From positions 4,774,001 to 4,838,000 of the forward strand of contig NZ_AUBJ02000001.1 of the NCBI RefSeq assembly GCF_000429185.2: a DNA stretch of 64,000 bases, read 5' to 3'. The notes below the pieces were generated by a model that was not told where the DNA came from, did not search any database, and saw only the letters and a program-made list of their open reading frames with translations. Both the position numbers and the translations under genes were made by a program. The DNA is from Actinoalloteichus caeruleus DSM 43889 (GTDB lineage: Bacteria; Actinomycetota; Actinomycetes; Mycobacteriales; Pseudonocardiaceae). Of the stretch, positions 18,495 through 26,701 are shown piece after piece (positions within the stretch are counted from its first letter, which is position 1; every line of letters begins with the position of its first letter).

Positions 18495-19617
18495 CTACGG
18501 GTTTCCCCCGCCAGTTCGCTCACCGGTCCGGGTGCCGGGCTCGGGAGGTCCACCGGTGTGGTCCGGGCCCCGCCGGTCCTGCTCCGACGGGGGGAGCGGT
18601 GGTTGGGCCGGTTGGACCGGCGGTGGCCACCCACCCTGTCCCGGGCCGGGTGCTGGCCACCCCGGCCACCCCGGCCGCCGCGGGACGGGGGCGCCGCCAC
18701 CGCCGCCCGCCGGGCGTGGCCAGCGGGGGGCGGGGAGTGCGGGGCCCCGGGGACCGCGCGGGGGTCCGCGCCGGGCCTGCCGGGTGGCGAGGTGGGGCGG
18801 TACTCCGGCCCCACCCTCGGACCCGCCCGGTAGGGCTGACCCGGCCAGCCGGGCGGGGGCTGGCGAGGCTGAGCCGGTGGTGGGGGCGGCGCCACCCGGT
18901 GGTCCGGTGCGGGGCGCACGGGGGAGGGGAGCCCGTTGGCCGGTCCCCGGCCGGTGCTCCACCCGGGGCCGCCGGGCGGTTGGTTGGCTCGATCCCGTTC
19001 CGGGTGCCTGCCCGGCGCCGGCCCCCAGCCGCCCGGCCCCCGCGCGGGCGGTTCCGCCGGCGCCGGGGTGCGAGGGAGTTGGGCGGCTTCCCGGGGCGGG
19101 GCGGGGGACCGGTCCACCGCGCGGGTGGGCTGGACCGGGGCTGGTGCGGGGCCGGGGGGTCAAGGCCGGGCCCGAGCGGTTCCCCCTGGGGGGACGCGGA
19201 CCGGTCCGGGTCGACGGCACCAGGTTCGAGGTCGGCTCCGACCTGCTCGCCCGTCCTCGCCGGCGCCGGTGAGCCCAGGTTCTCGATCGCCGACGTCAGC
19301 TCGTCACCGAGGCTCCGCGCGAGCACGTTGTAGGAGCGTTGGGTGGCCTCCGCCGCCGCCTGGGAGGCGGCCCGTGCGATGCGGGCGCTGACCTCCGCCC
19401 CACCCGACGCGAGCGCCGCCGCGTCGATGCGCAGGTCGAGCAGCGCGCCTCGGGCGTCGACCGTCACGGTCACGGTGCCGTGTTCGTCCTGCCCGGTGCC
19501 CCGCACCTCGGCCAGCGCGGCGGGGAGGCCGCTGGTGCCCGCCCTGCGTTCCTCCGCGCGGCCGCGCAGCTCGTCCACGGTGGGCGGGACCGCCCACCTG
19601 CTCGCCGGGGCGGTCAT
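18495..19617 (-). CDS. YbaB/EbfC-like protein with long Pro/Gly-rich tail (two frame breaks)
   Basis: The ATG at 19617 overlaps the previous stop (ATGA). Residues about 1-115 form a YbaB/EbfC-like domain (GTVTVTVDARGALLDLRID and a helical end LARSLGDELTSAIENL). A disordered Pro/Gly tail follows. As read, the frame ends at 18520. Codon quality moves to a second frame near the GGGG run at 19065-19068, giving APAEPPARGPGGWG and PPPGWPGQP. It moves again to a third frame near the G6 run at 18725-18730, giving RRPGWPGWPAPGPGQ and a TAG at 18495. Each switch equals one missing base. YbaB proteins bind DNA or act in ESX loci (EspL-like); the role here is unknown. Confidence 0.68.
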
Positions 19618-20033
19618 CCGCGCCTCCTGTCCAGGACGGACCAGCCGTCCTCGTCGTCCACCTGGTCGTCCGGCTCCTCGTCCGCCCGGAGGCCGAGCCA
19701 GTCCAGTCTGGACTCGACTCGCGGGTCGAGGCCGGGGGACAACGCGCCGCGCATCCGCTGGGTGGCGCGGGAGCCGGCCTGGTCGGTGAGGCGGCGGATC
19801 TCGCGGGCGAGGCCCTCCGGGCCCAGCCGCAACGCCCGGTCCGAGACCCGGACGTCGACGAGCCTGCCCCCGGGACCGGCGGTGACGGTCACGGAGCCGT
19901 CCCCGGACTCGGCGGTGGCGGTGGCGCCGCCGAGGCGGGCGACCGCCGCGTCGGCCAGCTCGGTGGTGGCCGCGATCCGCTCGACGGCCCTGCTGATGCT
20001 GTGCTCGATCCGGTCGCTCATGGCTGCGCTCAT
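19614..20033 (-). CDS. YbaB/EbfC DNA-binding family protein
   Basis: A 139-residue protein; the ATG at 20033 overlaps the NlpC/P60 stop as ATGA, and a second Met four codons in is an alternative start. The pattern GDGSVTVTAGPGGRLVDVRV, with a helix on each side, fits the YbaB/EbfC fold. The acidic C-terminus (about residues 118-130) is rich in Asp/Glu. It lies between a secreted-type peptidase and a second YbaB gene. The two YbaB genes in tandem after a WXG-type gene recall ESX loci, where YbaB-fold proteins act as partners of substrates. Confidence 0.75.
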   Translation of the reverse strand: MSAAMSDRIEHSISRAVERIAATTELADAAVARLGGATATAESGDGSVTVTAGPGGRLVDVRVSDRALRLGPEGLAREIRRLTDQAGSRATQRMRGALSPGLDPRVESRLDWLGLRADEEPDDQVDDEDGWSVLDRRRG

Positions 20034-21238
20034 CCCGTCGGCCGGTAGAAACCCGTGAACGGCATCCCGGAGTTGGTGGTGCGCAACGGACCGACCTGCA
20101 CCGGATCGCCCGCCTCCACCAGCTGACCGTTGCCGATGTACATCGCCACATGACCCTGCCAGACGATCAGGTCGCCGGGGAGCAGCTGTCCGGGTGGCAC
20201 CTCGGCCCCGATGGCCTGGGCGGCGGAGTGGCGGGGGATGTCGAGACCCGCCCCCGCGTAGGCCCACTTCGTCAGGCCGCTGCAGTCCGTTCCCGAGGGT
20301 GGGCTCGACGCGGCCCACACGTAGGGCGTGCCCAGCGCGGAGAGCGCGTTGCGGACCGCGGCCGCCGCGACCTCGTTCGGGGCCTCGGCTGAGGAACCGT
20401 CCGGCAGGTTGACACCGACGCCCTCACCGGGCTGCGGCGGGATCGCCACCGGTAGGTGTGGCTTCGTGGCGCCCCCACCCGAGCCCCCGGAGCCACCCCC
20501 CGCGCTCCCGCCACCTCCCGCGCTCCCGCCGCCTCCGCTGCCTCCGCCGCCGGCCCCTTCCGCGCCCCGGGACCCCGGGGTGGCCGGCGGGGATCCGTGC
20601 GGATCCGCGCCGCCACCGGCGGAGTTCGGGCTGACCGACGGCGGTCCGGCGGACTCGGCGCCGATGGGAGCCCCCAGGGCGCGCAGCGCCCCCAGGTCGA
20701 CCCGCTCCGCACCGGAGAGGCGGCCGGCCAACGCCGCCAGCTCGTCCCGGACCCGGGCCAGTTCGTCCGCGCTGCGCACCACGTAGCCGTCCGCGATATC
20801 GGCGGCCGCGCCCATCGCGGTGGTGAACGCGAACGGGTTGCCGAAGCTCTGCGCGGTGAGACCCGACCGCAGGACCGGGGTCACCGCGTCCACGCACTCC
20901 TCGACGAGCTCCTCGACGGTCCGCCGGCCGCGTTCCAGCGCGGTGACCGCCTCGGCGGCCGCGTCCCGCAGCAGTGCGCAGTTCGTGCCGACGGCGGCCA
21001 GCGCGGTGTCCACGTCGGCCGCCCGCGCCTGGAAGGCGTTCGCCTTCTCGCCGTACCAGCCGGCCAAGGCCACACCTGTCGCCGCCGTGTGGTCGGCGGC
21101 GACGGCCTCCAGTTCGGCGAACGCGGACCCGGCGGCCTCCGAGGCCGCCGTCGCGCCGCCCAGGTCGCCGTCCATCTGCTCCAGGTGCTCCCGCATGGGA
21201 GCCACCAACCCGGCGACGACGCCGGCCACATCGCTCAT
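20030..21238 (-). CDS. NlpC/P60 peptidoglycan hydrolase with ESX-like N-terminal domain
   Basis: A 402-residue protein in three parts. Residues 1-190 are helical with no Sec signal, resembling a WXG/ESX substrate domain (GWYGEKANAFQARAADVD at about 60). Residues about 195-275 are Gly/Ser-rich. Residues about 285-402 are an NlpC/P60 Cys peptidase with nucleophile Cys319 in TDCSGL and the partner His in QGHVAMYIG. The family cleaves peptide bonds in peptidoglycan stems. Because there is no Sec or Tat signal, export through a type VII system led by the N-terminal domain is likely (inference). The stop overlaps the YbaB start, so the genes are translationally coupled. Confidence 0.85.
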   Translation of the reverse strand: MSDVAGVVAGLVAPMREHLEQMDGDLGGATAASEAAGSAFAELEAVAADHTAATGVALAGWYGEKANAFQARAADVDTALAAVGTNCALLRDAAAEAVTALERGRRTVEELVEECVDAVTPVLRSGLTAQSFGNPFAFTTAMGAAADIADGYVVRSADELARVRDELAALAGRLSGAERVDLGALRALGAPIGAESAGPPSVSPNSAGGGADPHGSPPATPGSRGAEGAGGGGSGGGGSAGGGGSAGGGSGGSGGGATKPHLPVAIPPQPGEGVGVNLPDGSSAEAPNEVAAAAVRNALSALGTPYVWAASSPPSGTDCSGLTKWAYAGAGLDIPRHSAAQAIGAEVPPGQLLPGDLIVWQGHVAMYIGNGQLVEAGDPVQVGPLRTTNSGMPFTGFYRPTG

Positions 21239-21352
21239 CAGTCCCCCCGGCGCTCCTCGCCCTCCGCGAGGAGCCAGCTCACCACTCGACGGACGTACTG
21301 GGTGGAGGAATCCGCCACCCCGATGCCCCCCGGCACGTGGTGGCGTCGCCCG

Positions 21353-21679
21353 TCAGGCGCGCTCCGCCGCCCTGAGGTTGGCGGCTTCGTCCTCGTCCTG
21401 CCGCAGGTACCCGCTGAGCGAGTCCCCCACGGCGCCCGCGAGCCCGCCCAGGCCCTCCCCGGCGGCCGTCACGGCCGCCGTCGTCTCCCCCGCCAGCAGC
21501 GCGAAGGCACTCGTCAACCCGGCCTGCGCGCCCAACGGGGTGAAGGCGTCGCCCGCCGTCGCCGTGGCGGGAGCCAGGGTGCCGGACGCGACAGCTCCCA
21601 GGCGGGCGGCCAGATCTCCCGCCCTGCCCTGGTAGGAGGCCAGGGCCTCCTCCTCGACACCGAAGCCGGACTCCGCCAT
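21353..21679 (-). CDS. WXG100-like / ESX-type small protein
   Basis: A 108-residue, nearly all-helical protein starting at the ATG at 21679, which has GAAGGAGGA at good spacing. The chain has Ala/Gly-rich helices separated near the middle (TATAGDAFTPLGAQAG), and the C-terminal region SGYLRQDEDEAANLRAAE recalls the YxxxD/E export signal of ESX substrates. There is no strict WXG triplet. It is the first gene of the NlpC/YbaB operon and may be the partner of the NlpC/P60 protein's helical domain. Confidence 0.62.
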   Translation of the reverse strand: MAESGFGVEEEALASYQGRAGDLAARLGAVASGTLAPATATAGDAFTPLGAQAGLTSAFALLAGETTAAVTAAGEGLGGLAGAVGDSLSGYLRQDEDEAANLRAAERA

Positions 21680-22168
21680 CGACCCGGTCCTCCTTCGACC
21701 TCGGCGTGGGGCGCGGACCCCTCCGCCGCGACCGGACACGGCGTCCGGCGCACTGACAGCCTGCCCTATCGCGGTGCCGGTGCGGGCGGGAACGGCGATA
21801 CCGGGCGGTACTCGTACGACGACCGGGGGTGACGGACCGAGCGCGCGAGTGGCGGCGGGGATCAGGTCCGGTCGGGGGTGGGGCGAGTGCCGGGTGACTC
21901 ACCCCGAGCGCCGGGTCGGGCGGGTGGTCGCGGGCGTGCCCCGGCCGGTCGCCGTCGTGAGCCGTGTGACCGGAGGGGACGCCCGACGTGGTGCTCCTCG
22001 GCCCTGGCCGGAGGCCGGGCGGGATCGGGCCGGCGGTGCGGGCCGGCGGTGCGGGCCGGCGGGGTGCCGTGCCGACGGACGGGCTCCCAGGCTGGACCCC
22101 ACCCGGGGGCGGCCGGCAACCGCTGGTCCCCGGGGCTCCAGGGCCTCGGTGCCCTGGCCGACGCGTGC
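21680..22168. other. Intergenic region
   Basis: About 490 bases with no supported gene. Two to three tandem copies of a 13-base unit GGTGCGGGCCGGC are seen at about 22028-22066. The left end must hold the promoter of the WXG/NlpC operon. Confidence 0.4.
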
Positions 22169-22201
22169 GGAGGCGGGCGCCCCATCCAGGCGCCCGCCTC
22201 C
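22169..22201 (-). terminator. Terminator of the ABC-2 exporter operon
   Basis: A perfect 13-bp stem GGAGGCGGGCGCC / GGCGCCCGCCTCC with a 7-base loop, about 105 bases past the permease stop at 22306. Confidence 0.75.
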
Positions 22202-22305
22202 TGCTGCCCGTGCTCGCGCCCGCCCACAGCCAGGCATCGCGCTGAACAGGCGGCGCGGTCCTGGGAGGTGCGCGCGGCGGCCCTCCGGCTGGCGTGGCTG
22301 CCGCC

Positions 22306-23049
22306 TCAGCGGAACCGGCGCCCCTCGTCCCGGCGGAACGCGACCACGGCCAACACCGCCAGCACCGCCGTCCACCCGAGCAGCACCAGCAGGGCGGTGC
22401 CGTCCACCGGGCCACCGGTGAGGGCGTTGACCACGAGGTCGCGCCCGGCGCGGGTGGGCACGGCGTGGGAGGCGGTGTCCAGCCACGACGGGAAGATCTC
22501 CGGCGGCATGAACAGACCACCGACGAACGCCATCGGGAACACCAGCAGCTGCACCACCACCAGGGATGCCTTCACGCTGAAGTGGTACCCGACGGCGAGT
22601 CCCATCAGGAGGAAGGGCACGCCGCAGCCGAGCACGACCGCCACTCCGGCCAGGATCTGGGCCGGGCTGGCCTGGGCGCTGGTGAACAGCGCGGCGACCA
22701 CGATCACCGGGATCAGACCGAGCAGGCAGAAGAAGAGCCCGGTGAGCAGGCGACCGCCGAAGCGGGGGCCGGCGCCCACGGGCAGGGTCCGCACGTAGGC
22801 GTCCCAGGGTTGCGCCCGGTCCTCGGCGATGCCGGCGCCGAAGGTGTACAGGCAGACGTTGATGACGGCGAACAGGCTCAGCTGCCCCGCCGCCGCCGTC
22901 GCGGCGACGGGGTCCCCGCCCACCTGGCTCTGCGGCACGACGAAGAACAGCATGATCAACGCGGGGAAGACGAGGTTCCCCACCATCGCGATGGGGATGC
23001 GCGCGGTCTCCAGCAACTGGTACCGGGCGTGGAGCAGAAGCATGCGCAT
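22306..23049 (-). CDS. ABC-2 type exporter permease
   Basis: A 247-residue membrane protein with six hydrophobic spans, of the ABC-2 group (drug or lipid exporters). FPMAFVGGLFMPPEIFPSWL, about two thirds in, is the conserved ABC-2 motif. The start overlaps the ATPase stop as TGATG. It is the last gene of a four-gene operon: membrane protein, regulator, ATPase, permease. The exported substrate is unknown. Confidence 0.9.
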   Translation of the reverse strand: MRMLLLHARYQLLETARIPIAMVGNLVFPALIMLFFVVPQSQVGGDPVAATAAAGQLSLFAVINVCLYTFGAGIAEDRAQPWDAYVRTLPVGAGPRFGGRLLTGLFFCLLGLIPVIVVAALFTSAQASPAQILAGVAVVLGCGVPFLLMGLAVGYHFSVKASLVVVQLLVFPMAFVGGLFMPPEIFPSWLDTASHAVPTRAGRDLVVNALTGGPVDGTALLVLLGWTAVLAVLAVVAFRRDEGRRFR

Positions 23050-23969
23050 CAGGCCGCTCCCGTCGTGGTCGAGGTGGGCACGAGCGACTCGTCGTCACGG
23101 CGGCCGGTCAGGCTCCGGAAAGCCTCCTCCAGGGAGGCGCCCGACACCTCCAGGTCGGTGAACTCGGCCTCCGAGAGGACCAGCTCCCGCACCAGCGCGT
23201 CGCTGTCGTTGGTGAGCAGCTCGGTCCGGCCGTCGGGTAGGACGGCCTGGTCGAGGACCCCGTCGAGCGCGGGGAGGTGCGCGGCGCGCAGCAGGAGGCG
23301 GCGGGTGGGCACCCGCGATCGGACGGCGTCGAGGGTGTCGTCGACCAGCACGCGGCCGCCGGCGATCACCACGACCCGCTCGGCGAGCGCCTCCACCTCC
23401 TCCAGGTAGTGGCTGGTGAGCAGGAGGGTGCCGCCGGTGGCGTGGTAGTCCCGCAACGCGTCCCACAACTGGAGCCTGGCGTCGACGTCCAGCCCGGTCG
23501 TCGGCTCGTCCAGGACGACCAGGGCGGGCCGGCCGACCACGGCGAGCGCGACCGTGAGCAGGCGCTGCTGCCCGCCGGACAGGGCGCCGGTCTGCCGGCG
23601 CCGCAGGGCGGTCAGCCCGAAGCGGTCCAGCAGTTCGCCCGTCGGCACCGGATCGGCGTAGTGCGCGCCGACGAAGTCGACGACCTCACCCACCCGGAGG
23701 TTCTCCGGGAGCCCGGTGCGCTGGGGTGTCGTTCCGAGGCGGCGTCTGCTGGCGGGGTTCCTCGGGTCGCCCCCGAACAGTTCGACCCGGCCCGCCGATG
23801 GCCTCCGGAGCCCGGTCAGCAGGCTGATCATGGTGCTCTTGCCGGCCCCGTTGGGGCCGAGGAGACCGACGATTCCCCCCTGGGGGATGTCGAGGTCGGC
23901 GCGGTCGAGCGCCAGGGTGTCGCCGAAGCGCCGACTGACGCCGACGGCCCGCGCGAGTAAGCCCGTCAT
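23049..23969 (-). CDS. ABC exporter ATPase
   Basis: A 306-residue ATPase with Walker A GPNGAGKST at about residue 38, signature LSGGQQRLL, Walker B LVVLDEPTTGLD and the switch His in LLLTSHYLEE. The C-terminal domain of about 80 residues is typical of DrrA/CcmA-type exporters. The ATG at 23969 directly follows the regulator stop (TGAATG) with GAAGGAACC as ribosome binding site. It pairs with the downstream ABC-2 permease. Confidence 0.94.
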   Translation of the reverse strand: MTGLLARAVGVSRRFGDTLALDRADLDIPQGGIVGLLGPNGAGKSTMISLLTGLRRPSAGRVELFGGDPRNPASRRRLGTTPQRTGLPENLRVGEVVDFVGAHYADPVPTGELLDRFGLTALRRRQTGALSGGQQRLLTVALAVVGRPALVVLDEPTTGLDVDARLQLWDALRDYHATGGTLLLTSHYLEEVEALAERVVVIAGGRVLVDDTLDAVRSRVPTRRLLLRAAHLPALDGVLDQAVLPDGRTELLTNDSDALVRELVLSEAEFTDLEVSGASLEEAFRSLTGRRDDESLVPTSTTTGAA

Positions 23970-24335
23970 TCATGGTTCCTTCGTGTGTGGAGCGCGCCCG
24001 TCGTGGGCCGGGGAGGACACCCGGTCGACGTGTCCGCTCGGGGTGAGCAGGTCGTGCAGCGCGGCGAGGTAGTGGTCGAAGGCACTCCTGCCGCGCGGGG
24101 TGATCTCGACGAAGGTGGTGGACGTGCGCCCGCCGCGTTTCTCCGTGTTGACGTAGCCGGCCGCCGTGAGCTTGCGGAGATGGGTGATCAGGTTCCCCGG
24201 CGTCATGTCCAGGAGCTCCTGGAGGCGGGAGAAGGTGATCTGGTCGCCGGGGCCGAGGGTGGACAACGTGGCCATCACCCGGAGCCTGGCCTGGGCGTGG
24301 ATGACCGGGTCGAGTTCGGGGGGCGTGGGGATCAC
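23970..24335 (-). CDS. Winged-helix transcriptional regulator
   Basis: A 121-residue winged-helix protein of the ArsR/MarR-like type. FSRLQELLDMTPGNLITHLRKL, at about residue 36, is the recognition helix region, and the wing follows (GYVNTEKRGGRTSTTFVEI). The GTG at 24335 overlaps the upstream stop (GTGA). It sits inside the exporter operon. The operon promoter carries two CTTTG-N5-CAAAG palindromes that are its probable operators, so autoregulation is likely. Confidence 0.88.
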   Translation of the reverse strand: MIPTPPELDPVIHAQARLRVMATLSTLGPGDQITFSRLQELLDMTPGNLITHLRKLTAAGYVNTEKRGGRTSTTFVEITPRGRSAFDHYLAALHDLLTPSGHVDRVSSPAHDGRAPHTKEP

Positions 24336-24985
24336 CCCTCCCCACGCGCGCGACCGGACCGCCGGAGGGCGGCGACGAGCGCCGCGACGAGCAACACCCC
24401 GCCGCCCAGCAGGGAGAGCAGCAGGTTGGTGGTGGGTGGGCTGGTGAACGCGCTCGCCGTCCCGAGGACGGCGAACCAGCAGCCGAGGCCGAAGTCGACC
24501 CGGGAGTCCCACAGGGCCGCGCCGGCCATGAGCAGGACACCGGTGAGGACGGCGGGCAGGGTGGCGAAGAGCATCCCGGCGAGCGGGTCCGGGAGGCCGT
24601 GCGCCCCGGCTGCCACGACGACCAACGAGACCGCCGTCATGCCGATCGGCCACGTCAACCCGTACAGGATCCCGAATCGGCGGGAATCGCCCCGCAGGCC
24701 GTGGAAGGCGCGGACCAGCTCGACACCGACGACCGCGTTGCCGACGACGAGCATCCCGAAGAAGACGGCCAGCGCGGCCGACAGGGGGAGGAGCGGGTCG
24801 GCCAGCCCGCCGAGGAACAGCAGGAGGTGACCGGCGAACCAGACGACACCCCAGGTGCCGTACATGACCCTCGGGTCGGGGGTGGTCAGGTGCTCGGTGC
24901 GGCGCTGTTGACCCTCGACCAGCGCGAGGAGCAGCTCCGGGGACGGCGGGTCCGAGGACACCACGTCCTGGGAGCGGTCAGTCAT
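24332..24985 (-). CDS. Multi-pass membrane protein of exporter operon
   Basis: A 217-residue protein with about six transmembrane spans. The ATG at 24985 is preceded by AAGGGG; an upstream in-frame start has no ribosome binding site. The soluble N-terminus includes LALVEGQQRRTEHLTTPDPRV-like sequence before the first span. Homologues occur beside winged-helix regulators and ABC exporters, but no function is assigned. It is the first gene of the operon, immediately downstream of the operators. Confidence 0.8.
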   Translation of the reverse strand: MTDRSQDVVSSDPPSPELLLALVEGQQRRTEHLTTPDPRVMYGTWGVVWFAGHLLLFLGGLADPLLPLSAALAVFFGMLVVGNAVVGVELVRAFHGLRGDSRRFGILYGLTWPIGMTAVSLVVVAAGAHGLPDPLAGMLFATLPAVLTGVLLMAGAALWDSRVDFGLGCWFAVLGTASAFTSPPTTNLLLSLLGGGVLLVAALVAALRRSGRARGEG

Positions 24986-24997
24986 GGCAACCCCTTG

Positions 24998-25040
24998 ACT
25001 TTGCGACACAAAGTTCCACCTCCTCTTTGTATCGCAAAGT
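24998..25040. promoter_or_regulatory. Double operator of exporter operon
   Basis: Site 1 is ACTTTG-CGACA-CAAAGT (24998-25014) with perfect 6-bp arms. Site 2 is CTTTG-TATCG-CAAAG (25025-25039). The two are also inverted copies of each other over 16 bases with one mismatch. Centres are 26 bp apart. The location 13-55 bases upstream of the first gene fits repression by the operon's winged-helix regulator. Confidence 0.82.
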
Positions 25041-25239
25041 CAGGATGGGGGGCAAGCCAGGCGCACGTCACCGATGCCGCCACCGGCCGAACGGCCCGGC
25101 GCCGGGAGGAACCCCGACGGGGGGCGATCCGGGAGCGGGGAGCGCGCGGGTCACCTCAGCGCCGCGACCGGGACGACCGCCGACGAGGCGGGCGCGGGCA
25201 CTCCCTCGTCGCCGGCCGGCGGATGTCGGGGCGGCACCC

Positions 25240-25251
25240 TACCCTCCGCGC
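25240..25251 (+). promoter_or_regulatory. -10 element of VOC gene, probably leaderless
   Basis: TACCCT at 25240-25245 lies six bases before the ATG at 25252. No ribosome binding site is present. Confidence 0.45.
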
Positions 25252-25689
25252 ATGGCTTACGACTTCCAGGTGGTCATCGACTCGACGAATCCGCACGAAC
25301 TCGCGGACTGGTGGGCGGAGGCGTTCGGCTGGGACGTGGAACCGAGCGACGAGGACTTCATCCGCGACATGGTGCGGCAGGGGTTCGCGACCGAGGAGGA
25401 GACCACCACCCATCGGGGGACCCTGGTCTGGCGGGTGGGGGCGGCCATCCTCGGTCCCGGGTCGGCCACCGGTGAGCGGCGCCGCATCCTCTTCCAGCTC
25501 GTCCCCGAACCGAAGACGGTCAAGAACCGCGCGCACCTGGACATGCGGGTCGGACAGGACCGGATCGACGGCGAACTGCGGCGGTTGCTCGACTCCGGCG
25601 CGCGACTGCTCCACCACGGCCGCCAGGGCCCCCACCACCGCTGGGTGACGATCGCCGACCCGGAGGGCAACGAACTCTGCCTGACCTGA
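25252..25689 (+). CDS. VOC family (glyoxalase-like) protein
   Basis: A 145-residue protein of the vicinal oxygen chelate superfamily. The start MAYDFQVVIDSTNPHELADWW and the end WVTIADPEGNELCLT are the two half-site beta-alpha-beta hallmarks; HLDMRV in the middle supplies a possible metal ligand. Substrate is unknown; the type is common in actinomycetes. The ATG at 25252 is chosen because it begins the fold and follows a TACCCT -10 element. It is monocistronic and convergent with the aldehyde dehydrogenase operon. Confidence 0.85.
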   Translation: MAYDFQVVIDSTNPHELADWWAEAFGWDVEPSDEDFIRDMVRQGFATEEETTTHRGTLVWRVGAAILGPGSATGERRRILFQLVPEPKTVKNRAHLDMRVGQDRIDGELRRLLDSGARLLHHGRQGPHHRWVTIADPEGNELCLT

Positions 25690-25793
25690 CCTGGCACGCG
25701 TTCGTCGCCCGCGCTCGCTCCTCCCGGACCCGGTCGGCAGGGCGTGGCCGACCCGGCGAACGGTCCGCCGGTGGGACGGGGAGCGGGGCGAAC

Positions 25794-25822
25794 CCGCCGG
25801 GTGCTGGGGGAGCACCCGGCGG
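25794..25822. terminator. Bidirectional terminator, VOC / ALDH operon
   Basis: A perfect 12-bp stem CCGCCGGGTGCT / AGCACCCGGCGG with a GGGGG loop, seven bases past the end of the minus-strand operon and about 105 bases after the VOC stop. Confidence 0.8.
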
Positions 25823-25828
25823 ACGCCA

Positions 25829-26701
25829 TCACACCCCCTGGGGGTGCCAGACGGTCTTGTGCTCCAGGAACGCGCGCAGCCGCTCCATGCCGGGGGGACG
25901 GGTCCAGTCGGGCTCCTGCCCCGCCCGCCCGGCCCCGAACACCCGCTTGACCGTGCCGGCGGCGGCCCGTTCGAGCTCGGTGCCCAGGATCTCCGGGGCT
26001 CCCACGAGGTCCACGGCGTTGACGTCGGCGTGCGCCGCCAACCACGGCGCCAGCTCCACGGCGTTCCCGGTGACCAGGTTGACGACCCCACCGGGGAGGT
26101 CCGAGGTGCCCAGCACCTCGGACAGCGAGATCGCCGGCAGCGGCCGTTCCCGGCTGGCCACCACCACCGTCGTGTTCCCGGCGGCGATCGCCGGGGCAAC
26201 GGTGCTGACCAGCCCGAGCAGCGACGAGTCCTGCGGCGCGAGGACCCCCACGACGCCGGTGGGTTCCGGGACGGTGAAGGAGAAGTAGGGGCCGGCCACC
26301 GGGTTGGCCGCGCCGAGGACCGTGGCCAGCTTGTCCGTCCACCCCGCGTACCAGACCCAGCGGTCGATGGCCTGGTCCACCAGGGCCTGTGCCCGCTTGG
26401 CCGGCACACCCTCGGCGGCGGTGACCTCGGCGACGAACTGCTCCCGGCGGCCCTCCAGCATCTCCGCGATCCGGTACAGCACCTGGCCCCGGTTGTAGGC
26501 CGTCGCGCCGGACCAGCCGGGGAAGGCCTTCCTCGCGGCGGTGACCGCCTCCCGCAGGTCCTTGCGGGAGCCCTGCGGCGCGTTCGCGAGGAAACCCCCC
26601 TTGGCGTCGTTCACCCGGTAGACGCGACCCGACTCGGAGCGGGGGAACTTCCCGCCGATGTAGAGCTTGTAGGTCTTCGCGACCGCGAGACGATCAGACA
26701 T
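25829..26701 (-). CDS. Aldehyde dehydrogenase-like protein without catalytic cysteine
   Basis: A 290-residue ALDH-fold protein, much shorter than the usual 480-500. The N-terminal part (YKLYIGGKFPRSESG, then EAVTAARKAFPGW) and a Rossmann-type NAD region (PTGVVGVLAPQDSSLLGLVS) are clear. The chain ends before the catalytic domain, and no cysteine occurs anywhere. The ATG at 26701 overlaps the upstream ALDH stop by eight bases, so the two are tightly coupled. With the 479-residue active ALDH upstream, this looks like a split form of ALDH16, in which an active domain is joined to an inactive second ALDH-like domain. It is most likely a structural partner. Confidence 0.8.
   Translation of the reverse strand: MSDRLAVAKTYKLYIGGKFPRSESGRVYRVNDAKGGFLANAPQGSRKDLREAVTAARKAFPGWSGATAYNRGQVLYRIAEMLEGRREQFVAEVTAAEGVPAKRAQALVDQAIDRWVWYAGWTDKLATVLGAANPVAGPYFSFTVPEPTGVVGVLAPQDSSLLGLVSTVAPAIAAGNTTVVVASRERPLPAISLSEVLGTSDLPGGVVNLVTGNAVELAPWLAAHADVNAVDLVGAPEILGTELERAAAGTVKRVFGAGRAGQEPDWTRPPGMERLRAFLEHKTVWHPQGV

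Noticed and set aside
22028-22066. Tandem 13-base GC repeats as a possible mobile or CRISPR-like element
   Set aside because: Only two to three copies with no spacers, in a non-coding GC-rich stretch; simple slippage is sufficient.
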